A stretch of DNA of 49,759 nucleotides from Acidobacteriaceae bacterium (GCA_903642265.1 CAHJWN010000023.1:1-49759); one strand, 5' to 3'. Positions 1-8,444 are shown, counted from the stretch's first letter. Translations and numbers: made by a program. The notes: generated from the sequence alone by a model not told the origin.

Positions 1-170
1 AATGTCGAGGCAAATGCATTCATGCCGCAGGCGGAGAGAAGGAACAATCCGGCTGCCCATAGTGCCAACTTCGCCAGGTTACGCGGCCATCTCTCGTCGG
101 GGAAGTTCGCGACCGGCAGTTCGTGCAGTTCAGGCTTTCCATGTTTAGAGAAGGGTACGCCAGCAAACAT
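1..170 (-). CDS. 5' end of an unknown membrane-anchored protein (runs off the window)
   Basis: Reading the minus strand from an ATG at 170 gives 56 open codons to the window edge. The product starts MFAGVPFSKHGKPELHELPV and has one hydrophobic stretch (LALWAAGLFLLSACG, about residues 36-50), so it is probably an N-terminally anchored membrane protein or a lipoprotein-like precursor. A CAGGG just upstream can serve as ribosome binding site. It lies about 40 bases downstream of the RNase H gene on the same strand and is probably co-transcribed with it. I do not recognise the family. The ORF has no stop inside the window, so length and function are unknown. Confidence 0.55.
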   Translation of the reverse strand, partial: MFAGVPFSKHGKPELHELPVANFPDERWPRNLAKLALWAAGLFLLSACGMNAFAST

Positions 171-210
171 TGCCCTGCTACGAAAAAGGTCTTCGACGGC
201 TGGTCCCTGG

Positions 211-909
211 CTATTCACGGATAATCTTGACGAACACGCCATCCGGCAGCTTCTCCCCGCCAAGTACATGCACTACCCCGTCCCGGGTGAAGCCTCGCAG
301 CATCGCATCCGTCCTGGCGATTGGAGCTGCAGCAGGCCGTGCGGCAAACGAAATCGGCACCGGGGGAGCGGCTGCCTTGTTCGGATACGGATTTGCTTTC
401 AGGGTCACCGGAGCAGAATCGCGCTTCATGCCGCGATCCATCGCCTCATTCGCGAGGCGGTCGGCGTCCTTGTTCTTATGACGAAGGGCGTGGCTGATCT
501 CAAATCCGTCCAGCTTCGCAATGCGCCGCTTGGCCTCGTCAAATAGAGGCTTCAAGTCAGGGCTTTTCACCTGGTATTTGCCCTGGATTTGCTTCACCAT
601 CAGCTCGGAATCGGACACCATTCGAAGCCGGCGGTGCCCATGATCGAGAGCGAACTGCAGGCATCCCAGCAGCCCGGAGTACTCCGCATAATTGTTCGTC
701 CGCATGCCCAGGAACTCCGACAGCTCAGCCAGTACCGCTCCGTCCGGGCCCACGATCAGCGCGCCATATCCAGCCGGCCCGGGGTTCCCACGCGCTCCGC
801 CGTCGCAGTGTCCGGAGATCCATTCCCCGGCATGGGCCGGCTTCGGGGAGGAACCGCTCTCGGTTGAAGCAAACAAGGAATTCGTTGCAGCGGTGGGACG
901 GATTGCCAT
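211..909 (-). CDS. RNase HI-type ribonuclease H
   Basis: A 232-residue protein with an RNase H fold. RNase HI cuts the RNA strand of RNA-DNA hybrids. Visible motifs are DGGARGNPGPAGYGAL with Asp36, Glu76 in NNYAEYSGLL, Asp100 in VSDSELMVKQ and Asp150 in KNKDADRLANEAM. Together these give the expected D-E-D-D active site. The N-terminal 29 residues are variable, and residues 160-232 form a proline/alanine-rich extension absent from the roughly 155-residue E. coli enzyme. The sequence is nearer the RNase H-like (RVT_3) subgroup found in many bacteria and archaea than E. coli RnhA. The fold is certain; the in vivo substrate is inferred. Confidence 0.88.
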   Translation of the reverse strand: MAIRPTAATNSLFASTESGSSPKPAHAGEWISGHCDGGARGNPGPAGYGALIVGPDGAVLAELSEFLGMRTNNYAEYSGLLGCLQFALDHGHRRLRMVSDSELMVKQIQGKYQVKSPDLKPLFDEAKRRIAKLDGFEISHALRHKNKDADRLANEAMDRGMKRDSAPVTLKANPYPNKAAAPPVPISFAARPAAAPIARTDAMLRGFTRDGVVHVLGGEKLPDGVFVKIIRE

Positions 910-1042
910 GGTCCTAGCTTAACTCAGCAGGTTAGCCCCTCTGCGATCAGCCCGGTTCAACTGCTCGAAATTGCTCACTTTTTTCCGCAAACCGGGTCTA
1001 TTACATTGAACTACCAAGTTCTGACTCCGGAGTCGGACACAA

Positions 1043-1909
1043 ATGAATGCAGAAGTATTAGGTCTCTCCCCAGACGGAGAACTTTCCGTCAATAGTTCCG
1101 CCAGCGCTGTTCACTCTGCCCGTTCGCGTGCAGGCCGCGTAAGCCCGTTTGCGCTCACGATGGGATCAACATCGCCGCTTGCCCGCGCCGCTGTTTCGCC
1201 AACTGATGGGGATTTACGGGTAGAATCACTGCCAGTGATGCCCAGGGCAGCGGCACAACCCGGCGAACGAACTGGCAGGGGCGGCGCGAAGCTGACCCAG
1301 GCGCAGTTGGATGCCCGCGCCCTGCAGCGCACGGAAGATGACGAGCTTATCCGCGAGGCGCAGCGTGGGGATCGTTCAGCGTTTGATTCACTCGTTCGGC
1401 GCTACGACCAGTCGGTTCTGCGGCTGGCACTGCACATGCTTGGGAGCGAGCAGGACGCACAGGATATTCACCAGGAAGCCTTCATCAAGGCGTATCGCCA
1501 CCTCGGGAACTTTCGCTTCGAGTGCTCGTTCTACACCTGGCTCTATCGCATCGTGACGAATCTTTGTCTGGACCAGCTTCGCCGCAGAAAGTCTCGCCGC
1601 GAAGACCCGGCAACGGTGCTGGACGCGAGTGGCGATGAGATGGACCTGATGGCGAATGTTCCCGACACCCGGGCCATGGCCAATCCAGGCCGCGAGCTCG
1701 ATCGCAAGGTGATGAGCGAACGCATCGGCGATGCACTCGACAAGTTGACGCCGCGCGAACGCACGGTGTTCGAACTGAAGCACTACCAGGGCTTGAAGCT
1801 GCGCACTATTGGCGACATGCTCAACACCACGGAGGAGACTGCAAAGAACACCCTCTTCCGCGCAACCCGAAAACTTCGGCTTAATCTTGCGGAACTACGA
1901 GCGAGCTGA
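1043..1909 (+). CDS. ECF-type RNA polymerase sigma factor
   Basis: A 288-residue group 4 sigma factor. Region 2 runs from about residue 97 (DDELIREAQRGDRSAFDSLV) through QDAQDIHQEAFIKAYRHL and the FYTWLYRIVTNLCLDQLRRR recognition segment. Region 4 contains LTPRERTVFELKHYQGL and a helix-turn-helix near TTEETAKNTLFRATRKL. The first 95 residues are an unusual low-complexity extension, and the true start could be internal. I kept the ATG at 1043 because a GGAG lies about 10 bases upstream. An anti-sigma factor follows 90 bases downstream, the normal partner arrangement. It probably drives an envelope-stress regulon including the PDZ protein and itself; this is inferred from context. Confidence 0.9.
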   Translation: MNAEVLGLSPDGELSVNSSASAVHSARSRAGRVSPFALTMGSTSPLARAAVSPTDGDLRVESLPVMPRAAAQPGERTGRGGAKLTQAQLDARALQRTEDDELIREAQRGDRSAFDSLVRRYDQSVLRLALHMLGSEQDAQDIHQEAFIKAYRHLGNFRFECSFYTWLYRIVTNLCLDQLRRRKSRREDPATVLDASGDEMDLMANVPDTRAMANPGRELDRKVMSERIGDALDKLTPRERTVFELKHYQGLKLRTIGDMLNTTEETAKNTLFRATRKLRLNLAELRAS

Positions 1910-1999
1910 AGAGACCAGCACCAGTTGTAGAAGCAAACAAGGGCAAGTACTACAGACCCGGCAAAGTACAAACTTTTGAGGCTATTCGAGGCGAGAGCA

Positions 2000-2959
2000 A
2001 TGAAGTGTGAGATCGCGCAGCAAAATATGATCTTCGCCGGATACGGCGAACTCCACGATGAACAGATGGACGGCCTCGAGGAGCATCTTGTCGGCTGTCA
2101 GGAATGTCGCGAAGAGCTGGAAGCCTTGAGGTTATTCAGCGAGGCCCTTGCGCTGCATCCGATGGTTGAGCCGTCGCCAAATCTTGTGGCGCAATCCCGT
2201 ATGCGGCTCGATGAAGAGCTCGACCTGATCCCGGCGCACGGCTTCCTGACGCATGTCCGCAGCCTGTTCTTCGGGTCGCTCGCCAACATCCAGAGCTCGC
2301 CCGCGCTGACCATTCTGCTTGTGGGTACCGGCTTCTTCGCAGGCTACTTCACTCTTCGGTACCAGGTCATGCATGCTCCGCGCCAAAACACCGCCTTGGT
2401 CCAGTACAAGCAGGCAGACAGCACCATTGGCAACATCAGCGGCATCGTTCGCACCCCCAACTCCGAGATCGTGCAGGTGAACTATTACCGCATCGTCCCA
2501 GAGACCATGGAAGGCTCGCTTGACGAACCCGAGATCCGAAACCTGCTGGTGATGGGTTCGACCGAGAAAGCCACCGGCGTTCGCGAAAGCTCTGTAGCGG
2601 CCATGGTCGCGGAGTGCAAGGCAGGCCATCGTTGCCAGGAAGAGAGCGACGGCAAAGGCATCCGCAATGCGCTTCTGGTCGCCCTGCGCTATGACAAGAA
2701 TCCCGCGGTCCAATTGAAAGCGCTTGAGGGTCTGCAGCCTTATATCGCGCAGGATAAGCACGTTCGAGATGCGGTCCTTGAGTGCCTGATGCATGATCCC
2801 AACGCCAGCGTCCGCGCAGCCAGTGTCGGCGTGCTTCCGCCGGTACAGGCAGACTCCAGCGTTCGCCAGGTGCTGCGTACCATTTCAACCCAGGACGCTA
2901 ACCCATATATCCGCACCGCCTCGTGGAATGTTCTCCAGGGATCTGGTGATATTCAGTAG
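2000..2959 (+). CDS. Zinc-finger anti-sigma factor with C-terminal HEAT-like repeats
   Basis: About 319 residues from the ATG at 2000, preceded by GAGGCGAGAGC; a TTG at 1976 would add eight residues. The N-terminus carries the zinc anti-sigma signature with His-x3-Cys-x2-Cys (EEHLVGCQECREEL) and an earlier Cys near the start (MKCEIAQQN). A hydrophobic segment (ALTILLVGTGFFAGYF, about residues 100-117) predicts one transmembrane helix. The region after the helix ends in two or three helical HEAT-like repeats (NPAVQLKALEGL, NASVRAASVGVL, NPYIRTASWNVL). Family knowledge: such proteins hold the ECF sigma factor at the membrane. The HEAT repeats on the far side of the membrane could be a protein-binding sensor, which is inference. 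Confidence 0.85.
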   Translation: MKCEIAQQNMIFAGYGELHDEQMDGLEEHLVGCQECREELEALRLFSEALALHPMVEPSPNLVAQSRMRLDEELDLIPAHGFLTHVRSLFFGSLANIQSSPALTILLVGTGFFAGYFTLRYQVMHAPRQNTALVQYKQADSTIGNISGIVRTPNSEIVQVNYYRIVPETMEGSLDEPEIRNLLVMGSTEKATGVRESSVAAMVAECKAGHRCQEESDGKGIRNALLVALRYDKNPAVQLKALEGLQPYIAQDKHVRDAVLECLMHDPNASVRAASVGVLPPVQADSSVRQVLRTISTQDANPYIRTASWNVLQGSGDIQ

Positions 2960-3059
2960 GCATCCGCGCCGATCCAATCTTTTCCTGTGCTTTCAGGGCT
3001 TATAAATCTGGGACTCGGAATCTGGGCTTTAGATACTGGGCCTCAAAATAGAGACTTTC

Positions 3060-4085
3060 ATGCAGATCAACCGCAACATTGCCGTCATTCTCCCAATCGC
3101 GTTTGCCACCGCCCTTGCCGCTTCAGGCAATGCTGCGGCGCAGGGTGGACGCGGAATGTTGATTCACATGCGCCTGGGCGGCCATGGCCCGCGAAGCTCG
3201 GCCATAGGGAACGCAGGCTCGCAGGGCTACCTCGGCATTGTCTTCCACGACGTCAGCGATGACCGGCTCTCAGCGCTCAAATTGAAGGAGTCGCACGGCG
3301 TCGAGATCTTTCACGTCGACCATGACGGTCCTGCCTGCCAGGCTGGTCTGCGGGAGCATGACGTGATCCTGCAAATGAATGGCCAGGTTATTGAAGGCGA
3401 GGAGCAGCTCCGCCGCATCCTGCGGGAGACGCCTGTCGGCCGGAACGTCTCGTTGGTGCTCAGCCGCGACGGCGAGCAGCTTACTGTTTCGACCCAGATG
3501 GCCGACCGCAACACGGTAGAGCGCGATGCCTGGAAGCAGCATATCGAGTCGGATTCGGCAGCCGCACCGATGCGCGGCAACGGGTTCTTCGGCGGCGCGC
3601 CCACCTCCGCATCTGCCGCCGCCGCAGCGCCCATCACCGCGCCACCCGATACTCACGCGCACATCTTTATGGGCACCGCAAGCCTCGGCCCTGCCTACAC
3701 CGGGGCGGCGCTTGAGATGATCGGGCCGCAGCTCGCGCAGTTCTTCGGTTCTCAAGGCGGAAATGGGCTGCTGATTCGCAGCGTCGAGCCCAACAGCCCG
3801 GCTGCTACTGCTGGCCTTCGTGCGGGCGATGTCGTCGTGCGCGCCAATGCCGTCATTATTGCAGGCACCGGCGACTGGGTTCGCATCGTGCACGAGAATC
3901 GGGGCAGGTCGCTCTCCGTCGTCGTCGTCCGCGACAAGCAGGAGCAGACCTTCGTGCTGACGCCGGATTCAAAGAAGCGATCCAGCCTCGACTTTCATGC
4001 CTATCCCCTGCCGGATGTCTCTCCCTCTTCCATCGACCAGCAGCAGGCGCAGTCGCACGCTCAATCCTTAGAACAGGTAAACTGA
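3060..4085 (+). CDS. Secreted protein with two PDZ domains
   Basis: A 341-residue protein with a signal peptide (residues 1-27, ending SGNAAAQ). PDZ 1 spans about residues 58-145, starting GYLGIVFHDVSDD and including GPACQAGLREHDVILQMNG. PDZ 2 spans about residues 235-305, with GNGLLIRSVEPNSPAATAGL and RAGDVVVRAN. An Ala/Pro-rich linker near residues 180-200 joins them. No trypsin-like protease domain is present, unlike DegP/HtrA. It follows the sigma/anti-sigma pair by 100 bases and is probably co-regulated. Likely role: periplasmic binding of exposed peptide C-termini, as adaptor or sensor. The domains are clear; the role is inferred. Confidence 0.85.
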   Translation: MQINRNIAVILPIAFATALAASGNAAAQGGRGMLIHMRLGGHGPRSSAIGNAGSQGYLGIVFHDVSDDRLSALKLKESHGVEIFHVDHDGPACQAGLREHDVILQMNGQVIEGEEQLRRILRETPVGRNVSLVLSRDGEQLTVSTQMADRNTVERDAWKQHIESDSAAAPMRGNGFFGGAPTSASAAAAAPITAPPDTHAHIFMGTASLGPAYTGAALEMIGPQLAQFFGSQGGNGLLIRSVEPNSPAATAGLRAGDVVVRANAVIIAGTGDWVRIVHENRGRSLSVVVVRDKQEQTFVLTPDSKKRSSLDFHAYPLPDVSPSSIDQQQAQSHAQSLEQVN

Positions 4086-4170
4086 CGCGACTGGTAGACC
4101 GAAAGCGCTTGTGTTCGCACCCTGGAAAGCGTAAAAACGGCTTGTACACTCAGCCTACGCAGGAGCATTC

Positions 4171-4560
4171 ATGAGATCCCTTCCAAAGTTCCAGGTCGCC
4201 CTCGCCGCCTTCGCCCTTACATCCCTTAGCGCATTTGCGGCCGATTCGACGCCAAAGACGGTCAAAGTCGCCGGCTATGTCAGCGACAGCCAGTGCGGCG
4301 CGGATCATGCCGCCAAGGGCTCAAATCCGAGCTGTGTCGCAAAGTGCATCAAGGAAGGCGCCAAGCCGGTCTTCGTCGATGACGCAAAGAACATCGTGTG
4401 GACGATCGATAATCCCGACGCAGTCAAGGATCACTACGGGCACCACATTCGTATGACCGGCACCGAAGACTCCGCCACCAAGCAGGTCCACATCACCAGC
4501 GTCGCTATGCTTGCCTCGCCGCCAGCCAAGACCGACAAGATGGACATGGAACACAAGTAG
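4171..4560 (+). CDS. Small secreted DUF5818-like protein
   Basis: A 129-residue protein with a signal peptide (ALAAFALTSLSAFAAD, cleavage near residue 24) and a compact domain containing GYVSDSQCGADHA, SCVAKCIKEGAKPVFV and DHYGHHIRMTG. Three cysteines (Gln-Cys-Gly, Ser-Cys-Val and Lys-Cys-Ile) and the clustered histidines could bind metal or form a disulfide. Proteins of this shape, with a VSDSxCG opening, are common small secreted proteins in Acidobacteria, and I place it in the DUF5818-like group from memory. The C-terminus is a Lys/Met/His tail. An AGGAGCATTC sequence precedes the ATG. Function is unknown. Confidence 0.75.
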   Translation: MRSLPKFQVALAAFALTSLSAFAADSTPKTVKVAGYVSDSQCGADHAAKGSNPSCVAKCIKEGAKPVFVDDAKNIVWTIDNPDAVKDHYGHHIRMTGTEDSATKQVHITSVAMLASPPAKTDKMDMEHK

Positions 4561-4576
4561 CTTCAAGGATGACGGC

Positions 4577-4789
4577 ATGGCCGCCGCAATCCACGGTGCC
4601 ATACCTTTGTTTCACGTCTACGATGTGCCAACTTCAGTAGCCTTCTCTCGCGACATTCTCGGCTTCGAGATCGTTCAGACTCCGAGGCCGTTTATGCCTG
4701 CCAGTGACCATTCTGGCTGGGCCCTTTTGCGGCTTGGCGGAGTCGTTCTTATGCGCAGCAACGCATACGAAGGCAACATCCGTCCACCC
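4577..4789 (+). pseudogene. Truncated VOC/glyoxalase-family gene (5' half only)
   Basis: From an ATG at 4577, preceded by AAGGATGACGGC, the frame encodes about 71 residues matching the first half of a vicinal-oxygen-chelate (glyoxalase/bleomycin-resistance-like) domain: PLFHVYDVPTSVAFSRDILG, then WALLRLGGVVLMRSNAYEG. The usual second beta-alpha-beta-beta-beta module, with a Tyr-Phe-x-Cys-type strand and an Asp-Pro-Asp-Gly turn, is missing. The frame stays open, without a stop, into the radical SAM gene at 4877, so a 3' deletion has probably fused the remnant upstream of that gene. It could be translated as a 121-residue N-terminal extension, but residues after about 71 look like non-coding sequence. 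Confidence 0.6.
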
Positions 4790-4876
4790 TCACCCGTCCA
4801 GCCCGTTCGCCGTGCACGCCGCTTCAGCGGGCGAGGCAATCGGCTTGAAGTCACCGCTGCATGTAAACTTAAGAGC

Positions 4877-5962
4877 ATGGCAGTGGACACCATCAGCGCC
4901 GGGGAACCTGCAGCGCGCCCCCCAATCCGAGCAGCCGTGCCTCGCTCGAGCAACAGCACACGGCGCATGAAGGCCGTCACCCGTAAGCTCCGCGAACTCG
5001 CCTCCATCGGCTCGGCGCTTGCATCGACCGGCCACCCCTACATGGCGCACATCGTGCCGATGCGCCGCTGTAATCTCGCGTGCACGTACTGCAACGAGTT
5101 TGACGACGTCTCGGATCCGGTGCCGGTTGACGAGATGCTCCGCCGCATCGATCACCTTGGCCGCCTCGGCACCTCCGTCATCACCATCTCCGGCGGTGAG
5201 CCACTGCTGCACCCCGAGCTTGACCAGATTATTGCGCGCATTCGCAAGACCGGCGCCATCGCCGGCATGATCACCAACGGCTACCTGCTGATGCCCGATC
5301 GTATCGAGCGCCTGAACAAGGCCGGCCTCGACCACATGCAGATCTCGATCGACAACGTCATGCCGGACGAGGTCTCGAAGAAGTCGCTGAAGGTACTCGA
5401 TAAGAAGCTGCAGATGCTGGCTGAACATGCGGACTTCCACGTCAACATCAACTCCGTGGTTGGCGGCGGCACCCCACCGCAGGACGCGCTTGTCGTCTCC
5501 GAACGCGCGTTGGCGCTGGGATTCAGCTCGACCATTGGCATCATCCACGATGGCAGTGGGCAGCTAAAACCACTCGGCGAGGCAGAGCGCACGGTATGGG
5601 ACAAGGTCCGCAAGCTCACGCGCCGCAGCTACTCCCGCTTTAACCATTTTCAGGAAGCGATCGCCAACGGCAAGCCGAATGACTGGCGTTGCCGCGCCGG
5701 CGGCCGTTATCTGTACATCTGCGAACTGGGTTTGGTCCATTACTGCAGCCAGCAGCGCGGCTACCCGGGTGTTCCGCTGGCCGGCTACAAGACTGCCGAC
5801 GTCAAGCGCGAATTTCTGACCGAGAAAAGCTGTGCACCCAACTGCACCATCAGCTGCGTACACCAGGTCAGCTATATCGACCACTGGCGCGCACCGCAGA
5901 CTTCGCAAACCACACCTGGCCCGAGTGGACACGGTACGCCGGAGCTGGTTCAGATTCGTTAG
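4877..5962 (+). CDS. Radical SAM enzyme with C-terminal cysteine-rich (SPASM/twitch-like) region
   Basis: A 361-residue protein from the ATG at 4877. The radical SAM cluster motif is Cys65-x3-Cys69-x2-Cys72 (RRCNLACTYCNEF). It is followed by ITISGGEPLLHPEL (the GGEP SAM-binding motif) and ITNGYLL. Six further cysteines at about residues 272, 282, 290, 319, 323 and 327 (in WRCRAG, YICELG, HYCSQQ, SCAPNCTISC) suggest one or more auxiliary iron-sulfur clusters, as in SPASM/twitch enzymes. The substrate is unknown, and no precursor peptide gene is visible nearby. The frame is continuous with an upstream VOC remnant. I chose 4877 because family similarity begins just after it, although no strong ribosome binding site is present. 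Confidence 0.85.
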   Translation: MAVDTISAGEPAARPPIRAAVPRSSNSTRRMKAVTRKLRELASIGSALASTGHPYMAHIVPMRRCNLACTYCNEFDDVSDPVPVDEMLRRIDHLGRLGTSVITISGGEPLLHPELDQIIARIRKTGAIAGMITNGYLLMPDRIERLNKAGLDHMQISIDNVMPDEVSKKSLKVLDKKLQMLAEHADFHVNINSVVGGGTPPQDALVVSERALALGFSSTIGIIHDGSGQLKPLGEAERTVWDKVRKLTRRSYSRFNHFQEAIANGKPNDWRCRAGGRYLYICELGLVHYCSQQRGYPGVPLAGYKTADVKREFLTEKSCAPNCTISCVHQVSYIDHWRAPQTSQTTPGPSGHGTPELVQIR

Positions 5963-5990
5963 AGCCAGTGCTTGTAGAGGTATAGAGTGC

Positions 5991-6037
5991 AAATGCCCCG
6001 CCCAATCGTTTAAGCGCGATGAACGGGGCATTTTCCT
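5991..6037. terminator. Bidirectional intrinsic terminator
   Basis: A 10-bp perfect stem AAATGCCCCG (5991-6000) pairs with CGGGGCATTT (6024-6033). It is flanked by a T-run on the plus side and an A-rich arm that acts as a T-run on the minus strand. It sits between the convergent radical SAM gene and DsbA-like gene, exactly where a shared terminator is expected. Confidence 0.85.
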
Positions 6038-6047
6038 TGCAATCGAT

Positions 6048-6749
6048 TTACATACCCTGCTTGTGGGTGGCGGCCCTTGCGGCAGGCTTGGCCGCAGGTG
6101 TCGGCCCGGCTTGCGCCATCATGGAATCGATCGTCTGGTAAAGCAGGTTTGGATCCATGATCTGCGTCCAGCCCTTATTCGATACAACGAAGATGGTGGG
6201 GGTCTGGGTCAGGCCAATCCGTTCGCCAAGTGTGTAATCCGCGTTGACCTCTGCGGTGAACAGACCGGACGGATCCATCACGAATGGCATGTTTTCGCCG
6301 TGTGTCTGGAACCAGTGGCGGGTATAGTTCGCGAGATCATCCTTGCTGGCGATGGCTGTCTGGGAAGCAAAGACGTCCCGGCGGAACTCCTCTGCCTTCT
6401 GCGGGGAGACCTTGTCCTGCAGGTAGCGCGCCGTCACGGCCGCATCGAAGCTCCAGACATGCATCTTCAGAGGAAAGTCATGGCGAACCAGTGGAATCTT
6501 GTAGTGGTCGGCGGCCGCGTGAACGATGGGAAACGCATGCGAGCAGGCCGGGCACTCAAGATCTTCAAACTCGTAGATCGCAACCTTTGCGCCCGCGGGC
6601 GGCTTCACCATCGAGGTGTCGCGAAAGGTATTGCCCTTACCGGGAGGCGCGGAGCTCTGTGCGGATGCAGATAGACCGGTGATCGCAAGTGAAGCGGCAA
6701 GTGAGATCGTAAGGCGAAGGGAAGTACGGTTCATAGCATTTAGACGCAT
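6048..6749 (-). CDS. DsbA-family thiol-disulfide oxidoreductase
   Basis: A 233-residue exported protein. The signal peptide covers residues 1-30 (ending LSASAQ). It is followed by a thioredoxin fold with redox site Cys66-Pro-Ala-Cys69 (FEDLECPACSHAF), an inserted helical domain, and the cis-proline loop near TQTPTIFV. This is the DsbA/DsbG-like thioredoxin_4 type, which oxidises or isomerises disulfides in periplasmic proteins. The CPAC dipeptide differs from the CPHC of E. coli DsbA. An in-frame ATG at 6734 is possible, but GGAGAAG lies before the 6749 start. The gene is divergent from the TolC-like gene, leaving about 145 bases for both promoters. Confidence 0.88.
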   Translation of the reverse strand: MRLNAMNRTSLRLTISLAASLAITGLSASAQSSAPPGKGNTFRDTSMVKPPAGAKVAIYEFEDLECPACSHAFPIVHAAADHYKIPLVRHDFPLKMHVWSFDAAVTARYLQDKVSPQKAEEFRRDVFASQTAIASKDDLANYTRHWFQTHGENMPFVMDPSGLFTAEVNADYTLGERIGLTQTPTIFVVSNKGWTQIMDPNLLYQTIDSMMAQAGPTPAAKPAARAATHKQGM

Positions 6750-6894
6750 CGGGTATCCAATCTTCTCCGAATTCTTATTTTAGGCTGCAAACGCGGCCTG
6801 CGAAACCGGTTCTGCCCAAATGACATCCGTCCAGCGATCAAACACGGTAATTTCGCAACGGATGCCTTGCCGTGGCACTCTAATTGAGGTGAAG

Positions 6895-8391
6895 ATGACG
6901 CATCCTGGAAGTCCCCCTCAACTTATACCGAACTCTCGCTGGGCTCTTGCTGCCATCGTTTGCGTGGCCGCTTGCCTGCCTGCGCAGCTTTGTGCCCAGA
7001 GTTCGCAGGACCTGCCGCAGGCGCCCGCGCCAAATGCATCGGTTCTACCCCGTGCTGCGAACATGCGCTTTGGCCCAAATGGTCTGCCGGTTCAGGTCGC
7101 CACCCCTACAGCCTTGCCGCTTAGCATCGATGACGCCATCCAGCGCGGCATGCAGTTCAACCTGCAGCAGGTCCTTTATCAGCAGAACGAGCGGGCAGTA
7201 CGTGGCGAGATCCTGACGGTCGGCAATAACCTGCTGCCAACGCTCTCGGCGCAGTTTCAGACGAATACCGAAGAGCTTAACCTGGCAGCGATGGGCTTCA
7301 AGCCGTCCTCGCTTGCGGCACTCGGTCTGGGAGTCACAATCCCGGAGATCGTCAAGGTCAACACCACTTCTGCGCAGATCAACCTGAGCCAGGCGCTCTT
7401 CAATCTTCCGGCGTATGAGTTCTACCGCGCCGCGCAGAAGGCTGAACTTGTCGCCCAGCTGAATACCAAGCTTGGCCGCGGGAATGTGGCACTGAGTGTC
7501 GGCACAAAGTACCTGCAGTGCCTTGCTGATGCTGCTCAGATCACAAACGCCATTGCGCTTGAGCAGTCCGACGCCGTGGCCTTTCGCCAGGCCACGCTCC
7601 TGCACGATGCCGGTGTGGGCATCAACCTCGATGTCCTGCGCGCCAGGGTCCAGTTGCAGACGCAGCAGCAGGTCCGCATCAGTGCAGAGAACACACTGGC
7701 GAAGGACAAGATCGCACTCGCGCGATTGATCGGTCTGCCCGCAGACCAGGACCTCACACTCATCGATACCGTGCCATTCGCCGAGTTCGAGACGATGGCG
7801 CAGCCGGAGGCGCTGCAGCTTGCCTTCACGCGGCGCAAAGACTACCTTGCGCTTGAAGCGCAGGTGGATGTTGCTCGGCACACGGCAAAGGCAGTTCGCT
7901 ACCAGCGCCTGCCGACACTCGCACTCGGCGGATATTATGGCGTTCTCGGCGAGACGACCGGGCTCTACCATGGGGACTTCGTCGCCCAGGGCAAACTACA
8001 GATTCCCATCTTCCAGGAAGCTTCTCTGCGTGGCGAGAGCCAGGTTGCCACTGCCCAGATTCAGCGGGTGCAATCGCAGCTTGCCAGTCTGAAGATCGAT
8101 ATCGACCAGCAGATTCGAGCCAATATGCTTGACGTGCAGTCCTCGTCCGATCTGGTCAAAGTTGCTCGCAGCAACGTAGACCTCTCTCTGCAGGAGCTCT
8201 CTGACGCATCGGACCGCTTCAAATCCGGAATCACCGATGATCTTCCCCTCGTCCAGGCGCAGGCGACCCTCGCATCCGCACAGAACCGTCTTGTGCAGAG
8301 CGAGTTTCAGTACAACCAGTCCAAACTGGCGTTGGCGCGCAGCATTGGCGTGGTCGAAACGCAGTACAAAGCGTACCTGGGCCGCCCGTAG
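6895..8391 (+). CDS. TolC-family outer membrane efflux protein
   Basis: About 498 residues from the ATG at 6895, preceded by TTGAGGTGAAG; an upstream in-frame ATG at 6820 lacks one. A signal peptide ends near CLPAQLCAQS. The mature part has the duplicated long alpha-helical organisation of the OEP/TolC family: SIDDAIQRGMQFNLQQVLYQ in the first repeat, a SDRFKSGITDDLPLVQAQAT segment in the second, and NRLVQSEFQYNQSKLALARS near the end. It should form the trimeric outer membrane duct of a tripartite efflux or type I export system. No membrane fusion protein or RND/ABC pump is adjacent; the next gene is an MFS transporter. Confidence 0.9.
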   Translation: MTHPGSPPQLIPNSRWALAAIVCVAACLPAQLCAQSSQDLPQAPAPNASVLPRAANMRFGPNGLPVQVATPTALPLSIDDAIQRGMQFNLQQVLYQQNERAVRGEILTVGNNLLPTLSAQFQTNTEELNLAAMGFKPSSLAALGLGVTIPEIVKVNTTSAQINLSQALFNLPAYEFYRAAQKAELVAQLNTKLGRGNVALSVGTKYLQCLADAAQITNAIALEQSDAVAFRQATLLHDAGVGINLDVLRARVQLQTQQQVRISAENTLAKDKIALARLIGLPADQDLTLIDTVPFAEFETMAQPEALQLAFTRRKDYLALEAQVDVARHTAKAVRYQRLPTLALGGYYGVLGETTGLYHGDFVAQGKLQIPIFQEASLRGESQVATAQIQRVQSQLASLKIDIDQQIRANMLDVQSSSDLVKVARSNVDLSLQELSDASDRFKSGITDDLPLVQAQATLASAQNRLVQSEFQYNQSKLALARSIGVVETQYKAYLGRP

Positions 8392-8407
8392 CAGTGTCTG
8401 CTTGCGA

Positions 8408-8435
8408 CCAAGTTATGAAAGCCAAGTTATGAAAG
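8408..8435 (+). repeat. 14-bp perfect tandem duplication
   Basis: CCAAGTTATGAAAG occurs twice head to tail (8408-8421 and 8422-8435) in the 53-base gap between the TolC-like gene and the MFS gene. The second copy contains an ATG AAA GCA TAG mini-ORF just before the MFS start. Confidence 0.9.
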
Positions 8436-8444
8436 CATAGACCC

